A stretch of 64,000 nt of DNA from NCBI RefSeq assembly GCF_014648995.1, contig NZ_BMSE01000006.1, positions 124,001 to 188,000 on the forward strand. Reading direction: 5' to 3'. The translations under genes and the position numbers were made by a program. Positions 31,994 through 43,177 of this stretch are shown in pieces. The notes beneath the pieces were generated by a model. It did not search any database. It was given only the letters and a program-made list of their open reading frames with translations, and was not told the origin of the DNA. This DNA comes from Streptomyces massasporeus (GTDB lineage: Bacteria; Actinomycetota; Actinomycetes; Streptomycetales; Streptomycetaceae). Positions within the stretch are counted from its first letter, which is position 1; every line of letters starts with the position of its first letter.

Positions 31994-32545
31994 GTGGCGT
32001 TGGTGGTGGCACAGGAGGTGCCCACGTCGTCGAGCATGGCCGTACCCCATGGCCCTGCGGGCGTGGGGGAAGCGCGACACCGGATGCGTACACAGCTGCG
32101 CAGAGGTGGAGTCGCGGAATCGGTCATCGACGACGCCGTACTGATCCTTTCCGAACTTTTGAGCAACGCGTGCAAGCACGGCAGGCCGCTGGGCGACGCG
32201 CTCGCCGGTGACGGTGATGTCCGTGCCGCATGGCGCGTGGAACCGGCCGGCCGGCTCGTCGTCGAGGTCACGGACGGCGGCGGCCCGACCCGCCCCGCCC
32301 CCGCGACCCCGTCGGTCACGGCGCACGGCGGCCGCGGGCTGAACATCATCACCGCGCTCGCCGACGACTGGGGCGTGCGGGACGACATCCGCGGCGAGGT
32401 CACCGTGTGGGTCATCGTCCACGACGACGTCCACGACCCGGACGCGGGCCACCGCCGCGACGACTTCGCCACGCGCGTCATCGCCCCCGCGGTCTCCCAG
32501 ATACCCGGGCTCGACTTCGCGGACGCCTTCGACGACATGGACTGA
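31994..32545 (+). CDS. RsbW-like ATPase (anti-sigma factor kinase family)
   Basis: 183 residues; the GTG at 31994 has AAGGAGG eight bases upstream, which favours it over ATGs further 5'. HATPase_c_2 domain: AVLILSELLSNACKHGRPLG (N-box with catalytic Glu and Asn), LVVEVTDGGGP (G1) and GGRGLNIITALADDWGV (G2). A short C-terminal tail (DFATRVIAPAVSQIPGLDFADAFDDMD) is acidic. In Streptomyces such proteins usually act as anti-sigma or anti-anti-sigma kinases, or as ATP-binding partners of SpoIIE phosphatases such as the one at 35905. Partners are not adjacent. Confidence 0.86.
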   Translation: MALVVAQEVPTSSSMAVPHGPAGVGEARHRMRTQLRRGGVAESVIDDAVLILSELLSNACKHGRPLGDALAGDGDVRAAWRVEPAGRLVVEVTDGGGPTRPAPATPSVTAHGGRGLNIITALADDWGVRDDIRGEVTVWVIVHDDVHDPDAGHRRDDFATRVIAPAVSQIPGLDFADAFDDMD

Positions 32546-32640
32546 GAACCACGCGGTTCAGAACCACGAGGGCTCAGAACCACGAGGGCTCAGAACCACG
32601 CGGTTCAGAACCACAGGCGCTGAGAACACCACGGACCGAG
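32546..32640. repeat. Short imperfect tandem repeats CAGAACCACG
   Basis: Immediately after the ATPase stop, a ~17-18-bp unit (TCAGAACCACGAGGGC and variants) repeats about five times. Function unknown; probably slippage-derived. A lone DnaA box TTGTCCACA follows at 32682-32690. Confidence 0.65.
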
Positions 32641-32764
32641 AACGGCACGGACCGAGCGCGTACGCCGCGCTGGACCGAGTGTTGTCCACAGGACCCCGTC
32701 GCCCCGGGCACGAACGGCTAGGCTCGCGACCGTACGAGACGAGCCGTAACCGGGAGACCCATCG

Positions 32765-33754
32765 ATGGCCAAGAAGCGACCCCAGACGAAGGCCAAGCGC
32801 CCGCAGACCACGGGCGGAGCCCGCACCGCAGGTGCCGATGGAGACGTTCCGGTCGTCGGCGCTCGTGAACCCTGCCCCTGCGGCAGCGGCCGCCGCTACA
32901 AGGCCTGCCACGGCCGGGCGGCCTCGCACGCCGCGACCGAGCTGGTGCACCGCCCCTTCGAGGGCCTGCCCGGCGAGTGCGACTGGGTGGCCCTGCGCGA
33001 GCTGGTCCCGGCGGCCACGGTCGAGCTGACCCTCAAGGACGGCCTGCCCGAGGGCGTCCCGGCGGTCACCCTGGCCACGGTCCTCCCCATGGCCTGGCCG
33101 GCGCTGCGCCGCGACGACGGCTCGGTCCTGATCGGCCTGCAGAACGACACCTCGTCCGGCGACATCAGCCGCGACCTCGCCGACACCCTCCAGCGCGCCC
33201 TGGAAGCCAAGCCGGGCACGCCCGTCCAGGGTCGCCGCGCCCCGGCCGACAGCCCGCGGCTGCAGGACCTGCTCGCCCCCGAGGGCGCGTTCGAGCCAGA
33301 AGTGCACAGCGGCTTCGAGTTCTGGGTGCCGGACCCGGAGAACGCCACGCCCGACGTGACCGCCTCCCTGGAGCGGGCCAACGCCGCGGCCATCCCGACC
33401 GTCAAGCTCCAGGGCGTGGACGCCGCGTACTGGTGCGAGACGCCGGAGAAGAACCATCTGCGGTGGGTCATGCCGCACGCCGAGGAGCTGCTTCTGGACG
33501 CGCTCGCGCGGCTGCACGCCGCGGGCCGCTCCAGCCTCGGCGAGGGCACCCGCCTGGTGGGCTCCTTCCGCGCTCACGGACTCACGGTGCCGGTGTGGGA
33601 CCTGCCCAGCGGGGTCACGGCCGAGGACGTCGAGAAGCCGGCGGCGGAGTTCGCCGAGCGCCTCGCCACCGCCCTGGCGACGGACGCGCCGCTCACCCCG
33701 GACGAGCGCCGAGCCCGCGGCGGCCTCACCAACCGGCAGGTCACGCTCAGCTGA
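32765..33754 (+). CDS. SEC-C motif protein (DUF5926-like)
   Basis: 329 residues. Lys/Arg-rich N-terminus, then the SEC-C zinc motif REPCPCGSGRRYKACHG at ~37-53 (C-x-C-x8-C-H), as at the C-terminus of SecA. The rest (~60-329) is a conserved actinobacterial domain (GFEFWVPDPENATPDVTASLERANAAA, YWCETPEKNHLRWVMPHAEE) with no known activity. SEC-C knuckles bind ribosome or SecB-like partners, so a translation or export role is possible. A single gene with its own promoter; the conserved-loop hairpin at 33889 lies after its stop. Confidence 0.82.
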   Translation: MAKKRPQTKAKRPQTTGGARTAGADGDVPVVGAREPCPCGSGRRYKACHGRAASHAATELVHRPFEGLPGECDWVALRELVPAATVELTLKDGLPEGVPAVTLATVLPMAWPALRRDDGSVLIGLQNDTSSGDISRDLADTLQRALEAKPGTPVQGRRAPADSPRLQDLLAPEGAFEPEVHSGFEFWVPDPENATPDVTASLERANAAAIPTVKLQGVDAAYWCETPEKNHLRWVMPHAEELLLDALARLHAAGRSSLGEGTRLVGSFRAHGLTVPVWDLPSGVTAEDVEKPAAEFAERLATALATDAPLTPDERRARGGLTNRQVTLS

Positions 33755-33888
33755 CGCCCGCCTCGGCACCCGGTCGGCCGGACCACCGGCCGGCCGGGGT
33801 GTCGCGCCCTCGACGGATCACAACTCCCGTCGGGGACAAGCCAGTCGGTGACTGGAAAGGCGAGTTCGAATTTGCGAACCGCCGATCT

Positions 33889-33949
33889 CTTGTTACCGTT
33901 CCTGTAGCCCGGTTGCTGGTGCATCCCCCGTCGCCAGCAACCGGGTCTT
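33889..33949 (+). terminator. Conserved-loop hairpin element, copy 2
   Basis: CTTGTTACC (33889-33897), 10 bases, a 12-bp perfect stem (33908-33919 with 33934-33945) enclosing loop TGCATCCCCCGTCG, then TCTTT. Placed 135 bases after the SEC-C protein gene and facing the convergent gene that ends at 33987. Loop, leader 9-mer and spacing equal those of 21311-21375 on the other strand; stems differ (CCCGGTTGCTGG here, GCTCGACCGCTGG there) but end in the same CTGG/CCAG. Confidence 0.8.
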
Positions 33950-33986
33950 TGCGTCTCCGCTTCCGTTCACCGAACGCAGTAGTTCG

Positions 33987-34679
33987 TCAACTGCCCGTTC
34001 CCACAGGTGAGTTGCTCCCCGAGCGCAGCAGCAGCGGCCCCAGCCCGCCCCGCTCGGCGAACTCCGCGACGGCCGTGTACGCCGCCGGATTCCCACGTGC
34101 GGGCTCCCGGGGCGTCTCACAGGTCCCCGGCTCGTCCTCCGCCCCCACGGCGCACGTCATGCGCACGTTCCGGTCATCAGGACCCATCAGGCTCAGCACG
34201 GCGTCCAGCGGCTCGCCCGTCGCATTGCGGTAGTAGGTCCGCGCCCAGGTCTGGGCACCCTGCGTCACCACACAGGTCTGCGCCTCGATGCCGTCGGGGG
34301 AGGTGAGTTCGGGGCCGCACCGCACGGCGGTCGACAGTCCCTGGCCGAGCGCGGGGAGCGCGGCGACGGCGGAGGGCTCCGGGGCCCCGGGCGCCTTGTC
34401 GTCGGCGCGCGCGGAAGGCCGTGGGGCACCGGAACCGGACGCGCGGGCGTCGGCACCCATCGAATCCGCAGCACCCACCGAACCCACGGCTCCCTTGGAA
34501 CCCGCCGAACCCACAGCCCTCTTGGAACCCGCCGCGCCTTTGGGCCCCGCGGAACCGCTGGACCCCGCGGACGCCGCCGCCAGCGGCAGTGCGATCGCGC
34601 ACGCCGCCACGACGCCCGCCAGGGCGAGGAATCTGGTCTTTCGGGAGTCCCGGGAGCGGCCCCGGGCGTGTCGCCGCAT
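33987..34679 (-). CDS. Secreted hypothetical protein
   Basis: 230 residues. Basic N-terminus then a signal peptide (~18-40, FLALAGVVAACAIALPLAAASA). Residues ~42-95 are an AGS-rich repeat region (GSAGSKGAVGSVG). The C-terminal domain (~115-230) contains three cysteines in a pattern RCGPELTS, AQTCVVTQGAQTWARTYYRNATGE and RMTCAVGAEDEPGTCETP. The YYRN-T-G-x-P-L-x-x-V-x-S-L motif resembles secreted proteins of filamentous actinomycetes whose role is unknown. Upstream it is 55 bases from the prim-pol-like gene, so they may be co-transcribed. Confidence 0.78.
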   Translation of the reverse strand: MRRHARGRSRDSRKTRFLALAGVVAACAIALPLAAASAGSSGSAGPKGAAGSKRAVGSAGSKGAVGSVGAADSMGADARASGSGAPRPSARADDKAPGAPEPSAVAALPALGQGLSTAVRCGPELTSPDGIEAQTCVVTQGAQTWARTYYRNATGEPLDAVLSLMGPDDRNVRMTCAVGAEDEPGTCETPREPARGNPAAYTAVAEFAERGGLGPLLLRSGSNSPVGTGS

Positions 34680-34734
34680 GGTTCCGGAACTTAACGCGCC
34701 GGGGCCGGCACCGGGCCCGGCGCGCCCGACAGCC

Positions 34735-35400
34735 CTAGAACTCGGGCGCGCTCACACCCGTACGAGTGAGGGCTTCGACCACGGCGTCCACCACGGCCTC
34801 GACATCGGGCACCCACGGGGAGGCCGAGCCGGGCAGCGGGGCGCGCTCCCAGCGGATCTCGCCACCACCGGTCTCGGACGGGGGCAGGGCCAGGTACCCG
34901 CCCTCGCTGTGGAAGCGGAGGGAGCCGGGCACGAAGTCCTTGGCGTAGAGCAGTTCGCCGAGCTGCTCCATGGAGTACGGCTTCACGAGGATCGCCCAGC
35001 GGGCGGGGGAGGCGACGACCGGGCCGAGCCGCATGCCCATCTGGTCGAGCGCCTTGAGGGCGCGGGCGGCCGGCAGGGCCGGCAGGGAGACCGCGCAGGG
35101 GGCGTGGCCGCCGGTGGCCAGGACGATCGGCGCCGTCGGCCGGTTGCCCCACCACCAGCGCACCATGCGTCCGTCGGTGGTGGCCGCGAGGAGGCCGGGG
35201 TCGAAGGGGTGCGCCGCGGGCACCGTGCAGTCGGGGTCGGGGCAGCTGCAGCGGGAGTGCCCCTGCGGGTCCGCCGCCACGCCCGGGAGTACGGGCCACC
35301 GCCACTGCGTCGCATAGGTCAGGGCCGCGTCGATCAGCTCAGGCTTCCCGTCGCTGCGCTGGGACAAGAGCCTGCGTCGCCTTCCGAGGATCTCGCGCAT
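34735..35400 (-). CDS. Prim-pol N-domain-like protein, second in window
   Basis: 221 residues; ATG with AAGGAACGAG about 8 bases upstream. Bifunctional primase/polymerase N-terminal domain: ALTYATQWRWPVLPGVAA, a Cys/His cluster CSCPDPDCTVPAAHPFD (zinc-binding in this subgroup), MVRWWWGNRPTAPIVLATG and GGYLALPPSETGGGEIRWERAP. The D-x-D of catalytic prim-pols is not evident, unlike the 18688 protein, so it may be inactive. This kind of chromosomal prim-pol-like protein is conserved in Streptomyces; function unknown. Confidence 0.8.
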   Translation of the reverse strand: MREILGRRRRLLSQRSDGKPELIDAALTYATQWRWPVLPGVAADPQGHSRCSCPDPDCTVPAAHPFDPGLLAATTDGRMVRWWWGNRPTAPIVLATGGHAPCAVSLPALPAARALKALDQMGMRLGPVVASPARWAILVKPYSMEQLGELLYAKDFVPGSLRFHSEGGYLALPPSETGGGEIRWERAPLPGSASPWVPDVEAVVDAVVEALTRTGVSAPEF

Positions 35401-35904
35401 GAGCGCTCGTTCCTTTCCGTTGCACGCCTGGCAACACCGTGGTCCACGTCACATCATGTGTCGATCACTTCACTGTGCGTACCTGTTGGCGCATCACACC
35501 CCTGCTTGAAGCAAGGGGAACCCCTATGGGTCGAGCTTTGGGCTGCCTCCGCGGCCGTACCGCCCATACTGCGTCTGTCGAAAGCACGGGCGTGGCGCAG
35601 GGGTGGCGAAGTATGGCGTTTGCCGTCGCGCGTATTTCTCTCCGCCTCCGCCACGGGAGGATGGGGCACGGTCGTCGGTGGATAGGACGCCCGGTTCCGT
35701 CACCAGGTTCCGGGTGGTTCCCAACCACCCCTGGCCTTTACCGAGTACGTACCCATCACGACCGTTGTGACGCTCCGTCGAGCAAGCCCAGTCGACCGCA
35801 ATAAGCCGTCCCCTGAGGCAGTTTTAAGCCAACTTTGCATTTCCGCAAGAGGAAGGGGAGTTGTTCCCTCGCACCTCACGGACACCAGGAATCCCGGCAG
35901 GACA
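35401..35904. other. Divergent intergenic region
   Basis: 504 bases between the prim-pol-like gene and the phosphatase gene. Codon bias is absent from every frame. A perfect hairpin GGGTGGTT-CCC-AACCACCC occurs at 35712-35730, and the 35760-35880 part is relatively AT-rich, suitable for the phosphatase promoter. A longer phosphatase frame opens upstream but lacks Streptomyces codon bias. Confidence 0.5.
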
Positions 35905-37419
35905 ATGCTGGACATCTCCTCACGAGTGCGTGTACATGTGGAGACACTGCTAGCGACGCAGAATGACATGGGGGTTTGCGATGCTTTTGAGCAGTACGTA
36001 CCGGTTGGAAGGCCGGACGCCATGAACGCTCCGCACCCTCCGAAAGTGGCTGGAATCGATTCAACGGTTCCGGCGCCCGCACACACTGTCGCGCCCGTGG
36101 CGGCGGGTTCGTCCCCGGCCACCCCCGCACCTCCCCCGGCCCCTCCCGGCGCGGTGCTCCAGGACCGCCTCGCCGGCTGGGTCTCCGACCTCACTACCCT
36201 GCACGAGCTCACCGAACGCCTGGCCCGCACGACCACGCTCGACGAGGCGCTCCAGGAACTGCTGAGGGCCGGCGCCGCCCTGGTGGGTGCCCGGCGCGGC
36301 CTCGTCGTCCTCGAACCGGGCGACGGGCTGGGCCCGGACACCACCATCGGCCTGGGTCTCGCCCGCGCCGACCTCGGCCACATCGAGACGGTGCCGCGCA
36401 GCGCCCTGTCCTACGGCCGGATCCTCGAAGGCCTGCCGGGCGGCGAGGGCGGCATCGCCGTGCCCGATCTGTTCGCGGAAGAGGGGCTCGACCCCCGCCA
36501 CCGCGAGGTCGCCGCCCGCCTCGGCTACGCCGCCAGCTACGCCCTCCCCCTGGCCACCGACACCGCCGGCCGCCTCGGCGCCGCCGTGTGGCTCTACGAC
36601 GAGCCCGCCGAACCGGGCGAGCGGCAGCGCCACCTCGCCGGCCTCTACGTGCGCTACGCCGCCGAGCACCTGGCCCGGCTCCTCGAACTGGAACGCACGC
36701 GTACGTCCATGGCCACGATGTCCGACGAGCTGCTGCCCGCGCGGCTGCCCCGGGTCGCCGGCGTCCAGCTCGCCGCCCGGCACCGCACCGGCCCGCGCGG
36801 CGGAGGCGACTGGTACGACGCCCTGCCGCTGCCCGACGCCGCCCTCGGCCTCGCCGTGGGATCCGTCACCGGCTCGGGTCCCAGCGCCGTCGCCGCGATG
36901 GGACGCCTGCGGGCGTCGCTGCGCGCCTACGCCGTGATGGAGGGGGAGGACCCGGTCGCGGTCCTGTCCGACCTGGAGCTGCTGCTGCGGCTGACCGAAC
37001 CGGCCCGCTCGGCCACCGCCCTGTTCGGCTACTGCGAACCGGCCGCGCGCAAGATCACGCTGGCCGGTGCCGGCCACAGCCCGCCACTGCTGATCGGACA
37101 GCGCCGCACCGAGTTCGTCGAGACGTCCGTCTCCGCCCCGCTGGGCATGCTCGCCTGCTGGGAGGCGCCGAGCGTGGAGATCCTCGCCGAACCCGGAGAG
37201 ACGGTTCTGCTCTACACCGACGGGCTGCTGCACCGCACCGGCGAGGCCACCGACCGCGCCTTCGCCCGGCTGCACACGGCGGCGGCCTCCGTGCCCCGGG
37301 CCCTGCGCGGCGACCCCGGCGCGATCGCCGACCACGTCCTGCGAAGCGTGCTGCCGGACGGGCTGGACGCGGCGGAGGGCGCGGAGGACGTCGTCCTGCT
37401 GGCGGTGCGATTCGAGTAA
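35905..37419 (+). CDS. GAF-SpoIIE (PP2C-type) phosphatase, active site altered
   Basis: 504 residues from the ATG at 35905 (GGCAGGA upstream). Pro/Ala-rich N-terminus (~45-85), GAF domain (~95-260, LTTLHELTERLARTTTLDEALQELLRAGAALVGARRG), then a SpoIIE PP2C domain (~280-504): LPARLPRVAGVQLAARHRTGPRGGGDWYDALPL keeps the first Asp; ITLAGAGHSPPLLI and LLYTDGLLHRTG are present. However the usual GDVMGHG reads GSVTGSG, losing a metal-binding Asp, and the end reads AEDVVLLAVRF. Normal members dephosphorylate STAS anti-anti-sigma factors. This one may be weak or a regulatory pseudo-phosphatase. Confidence 0.87.
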   Translation: MLDISSRVRVHVETLLATQNDMGVCDAFEQYVPVGRPDAMNAPHPPKVAGIDSTVPAPAHTVAPVAAGSSPATPAPPPAPPGAVLQDRLAGWVSDLTTLHELTERLARTTTLDEALQELLRAGAALVGARRGLVVLEPGDGLGPDTTIGLGLARADLGHIETVPRSALSYGRILEGLPGGEGGIAVPDLFAEEGLDPRHREVAARLGYAASYALPLATDTAGRLGAAVWLYDEPAEPGERQRHLAGLYVRYAAEHLARLLELERTRTSMATMSDELLPARLPRVAGVQLAARHRTGPRGGGDWYDALPLPDAALGLAVGSVTGSGPSAVAAMGRLRASLRAYAVMEGEDPVAVLSDLELLLRLTEPARSATALFGYCEPAARKITLAGAGHSPPLLIGQRRTEFVETSVSAPLGMLACWEAPSVEILAEPGETVLLYTDGLLHRTGEATDRAFARLHTAAASVPRALRGDPGAIADHVLRSVLPDGLDAAEGAEDVVLLAVRFE

Positions 37420-37501
37420 CGCTCCTCGTCATCGCCCCGGGGCCGCTTCCGCGCCGCCGTACAGTGGAGGACGGTCCAGTGCCGTATCGAGGAGGATGAC
37501 C

Positions 37502-38959
37502 GTGGCGGAGGAGCTCATCCCGGAGACCCCGGACGAGAGCGAAGAGCCGATCAAGCAGCGGAAGAACGGACTGTACCCCGGCGTGTCCGACGAGCTTGCC
37601 GAGAACATGAAGAGCGGCTGGGCCGACACCGAGCTGCGCGACCTCGAGCCCATCCCCCAGGCCGCCGAGACCGCCGCCCGCCGGGCCGCGCTCTCCGCGC
37701 GCTTCCCGGGTGAGCGTCTGGTGATCCCCGCGGGCAACCTGAAGACCCGCTCGAACGACACCGAGTACGCCTTCCGCGCCTCCGTCGAGTACGCCTACCT
37801 CACCGGCAACCAGACGGAGGACGGCGTCCTGGTCCTGGAGCCCAAGGGTGAGGGCCACGAGGCGACGATCTACCTCCTGCCGCGTTCCGACCGGGAGAAC
37901 GGCGAGTTCTGGCTGGACGGCCAGGGCGAACTGTGGGTCGGCCGCCGGCACTCCCTCACCGAGGCCGGGACGCTGTACGGCATCCCCGCCTCCGACGTGC
38001 GCGAGCTGGCCGGGGCCCTGCGCGAGGCCACCGGGCCGGTGCGGGTCGTGCGCGGCTACGACGCCGGCATCGAGACGGCCCTGACCGACAAGGTCACCGC
38101 CGAGCGCGACGAGGAGCTGCGGGTCTTCCTCTCCGAGGCGCGCCTGGTCAAGGACGAGTTCGAGGTCGGCGAGCTGCAGAAGGCGGTCGACTCGACCGTG
38201 CGCGGCTTCGAGGACGTGGTGAAGGTCCTCGACAAGGCCGAGGCGACCTCCGAGCGGTACATCGAGGGCACGTTCTTCCTCCGCGCGCGCGTCGAGGGCA
38301 ACGACGTCGGCTACGGCACGATCGCCGCAGCCGGGCCGCACGCGTGCACGCTGCACTGGGTGCGCAACGACGGAGCGGTCCGCTCGGGCGAGCTGCTGCT
38401 GCTCGACGCGGGTGTGGAGACGCACACGTACTACACGGCCGACGTGACGCGCACGCTGCCGATCAACGGACGGTTCAGCGATCTTCAGCGCAAGATCTAC
38501 GACGCCGTGTACGAGGCCCAGGAGGCCGGGATCGCGGCGGTGAAGCCCGGCGCGAAGTACCGCGACTTCCACGACGCCGCGCAGCGGGTGCTGGCCGAGA
38601 AGCTCGTCGAGTGGGGTCTCGTCGAGGGGCCCGTGGAGCGGGTGCTGGAGCTCGGGCTGCAGCGGCGCTGGACGCTGCACGGCACCGGGCACATGCTCGG
38701 CATGGACGTGCACGACTGCGCTGCCGCGCGGGTCGAGGCGTATGTCGACGGCACGCTGGAGCCGGGGATGTGCCTGACCGTGGAGCCCGGGCTGTACTTC
38801 CAGGCCGACGACCTGACGGTGCCGGAGGAGTACCGGGGCATCGGGGTCCGGATCGAGGACGACATCCTCGTGACGGAGGACGGGAACCGGAATCTGAGTG
38901 CGGCGCTGCCTCGGCGTTCGGATGAAGTCGAGGCGTGGATGGCGTCGCTCAAGGGCTGA
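37502..38959 (+). CDS. pepP: Xaa-Pro aminopeptidase (aminopeptidase P)
   Basis: 485 residues from the GTG at 37502: GAGGAGG ends 6 bases before it, while the ATG at 37496 touches the RBS. Creatinase-like N-domain (~1-170) and pita-bread metallopeptidase domain (~175-485). Metal ligands in order: Asp and Asp in LLLLDAGVETHTYYTADVTRTLP, His in GTGHMLGMDVHD, Glu in TVEPGLYF and Glu in GVRIEDDILVT. It removes N-terminal residues preceding proline, with Mn2+. Cytoplasmic; monocistronic as far as visible. Confidence 0.94.
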   Translation: MAEELIPETPDESEEPIKQRKNGLYPGVSDELAENMKSGWADTELRDLEPIPQAAETAARRAALSARFPGERLVIPAGNLKTRSNDTEYAFRASVEYAYLTGNQTEDGVLVLEPKGEGHEATIYLLPRSDRENGEFWLDGQGELWVGRRHSLTEAGTLYGIPASDVRELAGALREATGPVRVVRGYDAGIETALTDKVTAERDEELRVFLSEARLVKDEFEVGELQKAVDSTVRGFEDVVKVLDKAEATSERYIEGTFFLRARVEGNDVGYGTIAAAGPHACTLHWVRNDGAVRSGELLLLDAGVETHTYYTADVTRTLPINGRFSDLQRKIYDAVYEAQEAGIAAVKPGAKYRDFHDAAQRVLAEKLVEWGLVEGPVERVLELGLQRRWTLHGTGHMLGMDVHDCAAARVEAYVDGTLEPGMCLTVEPGLYFQADDLTVPEEYRGIGVRIEDDILVTEDGNRNLSAALPRRSDEVEAWMASLKG

Positions 38960-39032
38960 GGTTCGGGTGCGGGTGATCTGTGGCTCGTCGCGCCCTCGCG
39001 GCGGAGCCGCACAGTGACTGAGCCCCGCACCC

Positions 39033-39851
39033 CTAAGAACTCAGGGCGTCCAAGAACAGGGCGCCGGTGAGGAGCGCCCCGCTCCCCCTTGGAGCCCATG
39101 CGTGGGACGTCAGGTTCGTGTCCAGGGCTCGCAGCGCTGCCGCGCCCCGCTCCGTTGACGTACCGCCCGCCTCCAGCACACCGCGCGCTCCCGCCTGGAC
39201 CTGCCGCAGGCCCATCGGCCCCGCCGTGTAGAGCAGCTCGGTGTCCTGGAGCGTGGACATCACCGTGAGCAGGGCGTCCAGCCGGGCCTGGGGCTCGGTG
39301 GCGCCCTGACCGCGGGCCGTGGTGAGGGCGGTCAGGGCGCGGCGGACGTGCGGGAATCCCGCCCTGGCCTCTCCCCTCGCGCCGGCCGCGCCGTAGCGGG
39401 CCGACACCGTGGAGCCGCGCGAGGGGCGGCGCGGGGCGCGGCGGTCCGGGTGGGCGGCCAGCTGTTTGGCCAGGGCCGTGGTGTCGGCCGGTCCGGCTCC
39501 CGGTCGCAGTGCCGCTGCCGCCACCAGCAGCCCGAGTGTCCACAGCGCGCCTCGATGGCCACCGCCCGCCAACGCCACCGTGTGTTCCGTGGAGCGGCCG
39601 ATCGCGCCCAGGTCCGTACGGAGGCGGGAACCGGGCTCGCCCGTACGGCGGGCTGCGGCGGCCATCGCGGTAAGGCCGGGGAGCAGGGCCCTGGCGGACC
39701 ACCGCAGGGCGCTGTGATCCCGGGCTGTGCGCTCCCGCGGGTCGGGCAGCCCCGGCTTGGGCGCCAGGGCCAGCTGGCCGACCAGGGCGTCGACGGCGGT
39801 CTGCGCGAGTGCCTCGTCCTCACCGCCGTTCCCGTACTGCGTTCCCGTCAT
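39033..39851 (-). CDS. Triphosphoribosyl-dephospho-CoA synthase-like (CitG/MdcB family)
   Basis: 272 residues from the ATG at 39851; an upstream GTG/ATG adds eight residues. Family signatures: ALAPKPGLPDPRERTARDHSALRWSARALLPGLTAMA (conserved K-P-G-L and following His), LGAIGRSTEHTVALAGGGHRGALWTLGLLV (substrate-binding glycine-rich helix). CitG/MdcB makes 2'-(5''-triphosphoribosyl)-3'-dephospho-CoA, the prosthetic-group precursor of citrate lyase or malonate decarboxylase. No lyase or decarboxylase genes are nearby, so the orphan may have another ATP-dependent role. Confidence 0.72.
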   Translation of the reverse strand: MTGTQYGNGGEDEALAQTAVDALVGQLALAPKPGLPDPRERTARDHSALRWSARALLPGLTAMAAAARRTGEPGSRLRTDLGAIGRSTEHTVALAGGGHRGALWTLGLLVAAAALRPGAGPADTTALAKQLAAHPDRRAPRRPSRGSTVSARYGAAGARGEARAGFPHVRRALTALTTARGQGATEPQARLDALLTVMSTLQDTELLYTAGPMGLRQVQAGARGVLEAGGTSTERGAAALRALDTNLTSHAWAPRGSGALLTGALFLDALSS

Positions 39852-39982
39852 GGGACGGGAATGTAGGGGTGCCACCCATCAGACGGATGGGTCCCGGCTG
39901 TGGGCCCCCTGTGTATCGCCCCCCTGGGGGTCGGCTGGGGGTCGCGCCCCGAAGGGGCGCGGCGGCCCGTCCCCACACGCGT

Positions 39983-39994
39983 CCGACCGGTCGG
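39983..39994. promoter_or_regulatory. Palindrome CCGACCGGTCGG before GlyRS
   Basis: A perfect 12-bp palindrome, flanked by T on each side (TCCGACCGGTCGGT), 86 bases before the glycyl-tRNA synthetase ATG. It resembles TetR-type operators with ACCGACCGGT half-sites. The regulator is not next to it. Confidence 0.5.
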
Positions 39995-40079
39995 TCAAGA
40001 AACAGCAGGTCAGCGGTAGTTGACGTATGAGATCATGGCCGACCTTGCCGGTCCGACTCGGGGAACAGGCGCGATCATC

Positions 40080-43073
<2,994 letters not shown>

Positions 43074-43145
43074 GGCGACCGGTCACGGGCGGTGATCCAC
43101 ACGGCCGCTCGCAGCCAGTGCTTCACCCAGCCGGTCACGGGCGGC

Positions 43146-43159
43146 GTTTCACGTGAAAC
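43146..43159. promoter_or_regulatory. parS site (ParB centromere)
   Basis: GTTTCACGTGAAAC, identical to the Streptomyces parS consensus, between the GlyRS and RsbW-like genes. ParB loads here to build the segregation complex; sites cluster around oriC. Confidence 0.93.
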
Positions 43160-43177
43160 ACCGCCCCGCCGGAGAAG

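Noticed and set aside
35767..35904. Longer N-terminus for the SpoIIE-type protein
   Set aside because: Codon bias is lost upstream of 35905 and that ATG has an RBS.
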